Shown piece by piece: positions 5,681 through 5,708 of a DNA stretch of 5,708 bases. A program made the translations under genes and the position numbers. A model generated the notes under the pieces. That model did no database searches. It was not told the origin of the DNA and was given only the letters and a program-made list of their open reading frames with translations. Each line of letters opens with the position of its first letter. The stretch's first letter is position 1. This stretch comes from an uncultured Bryobacterales bacterium (GTDB lineage: Bacteria > Acidobacteriota > Terriglobia > Bryobacterales > UBA6623), in contig CAMPKL010000273.1 in NCBI GenBank assembly GCA_946887065.1, positions 1-5,708 of the forward strand. The letters run 5' to 3'.

Positions 5681-5708
5681 AGACCAGCGGCAGCACGGCA
5701 GCCATGAT
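5679..5708 (-). CDS. Possible C-terminal end of a convergent gene, truncated by the window edge
   Basis: On the minus strand the right edge reads IMAAVLPLV followed by TAG (5681-5679). The stop lies just beyond the hairpin that also follows the protease, as expected for a convergent pair. Nine codons give no family identification, and a chance open frame is quite possible. An ATG on the plus strand at 5704 is the other possible gene start here, but it has no -10-like hexamer or ribosome binding site before it. Confidence 0.25.
   Translation of the reverse strand: MMAAVLPLV

Noticed and set aside
1..5708. CRISPR array, insertion sequence, tRNA or phage-like signals
   Set aside because: No spaced direct repeats, transposase-like frames, terminal inverted repeats or tRNA T-loop signatures were seen on either strand.

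Overview
The window reads as chromosomal DNA from a GC-rich, Gram-negative-type bacterium. The coding parts are rich in G/C third positions, and the large 3' gene makes a secreted protein with a classical signal peptide. The mix of genes and the recurring layout of a -10-like hexamer placed 6-7 nt before the start codon would fit Acidobacteriota (Solibacter-like), but this is an inference from style and not a proven assignment.

Layout. Bases 1-52 probably hold the first codons of a minus-strand gene running off the left edge. Bases 53-497 have no convincing gene on either strand, a lower GC content (about 54% by hand count over 61-480) and a few short hairpins. Bases 498-719 carry a small minus-strand gene of unknown function. 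It is divergent from nikR (864-1280, +), the nickel-responsive ribbon-helix-helix repressor, and a dyad at 819-845 in the shared region is a candidate operator. acpS (1285-1662, +) follows nikR after 4 nt and is probably co-transcribed with it. A Gfo/Idh/MocA-family NAD(P)-dependent oxidoreductase (1684-2754, +) follows 21 nt later with its own apparent leaderless promoter. After a 174-nt gap comes an M16 family zinc protease made of two fused halves (2929-5652, +). The last 56 bases hold an imperfect hairpin and possibly the C-terminal end of a convergent minus-strand gene.

How the genes relate. The nikR-acpS pair links a metal sensor with a housekeeping enzyme of fatty acid synthesis, and no nickel transporter or nickel enzyme is visible here. 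The oxidoreductase and protease look like independent units. The most notable signal is non-coding: four of the gene starts (minus-strand 719, and 864, 1684 and 2929) have a TAnnnT hexamer 6 or 7 nt upstream of ATG, the geometry of leaderless transcripts. acpS, inside an operon, has a Shine-Dalgarno-like AAAGGA instead. I did not find evidence of a wholly new biological system.
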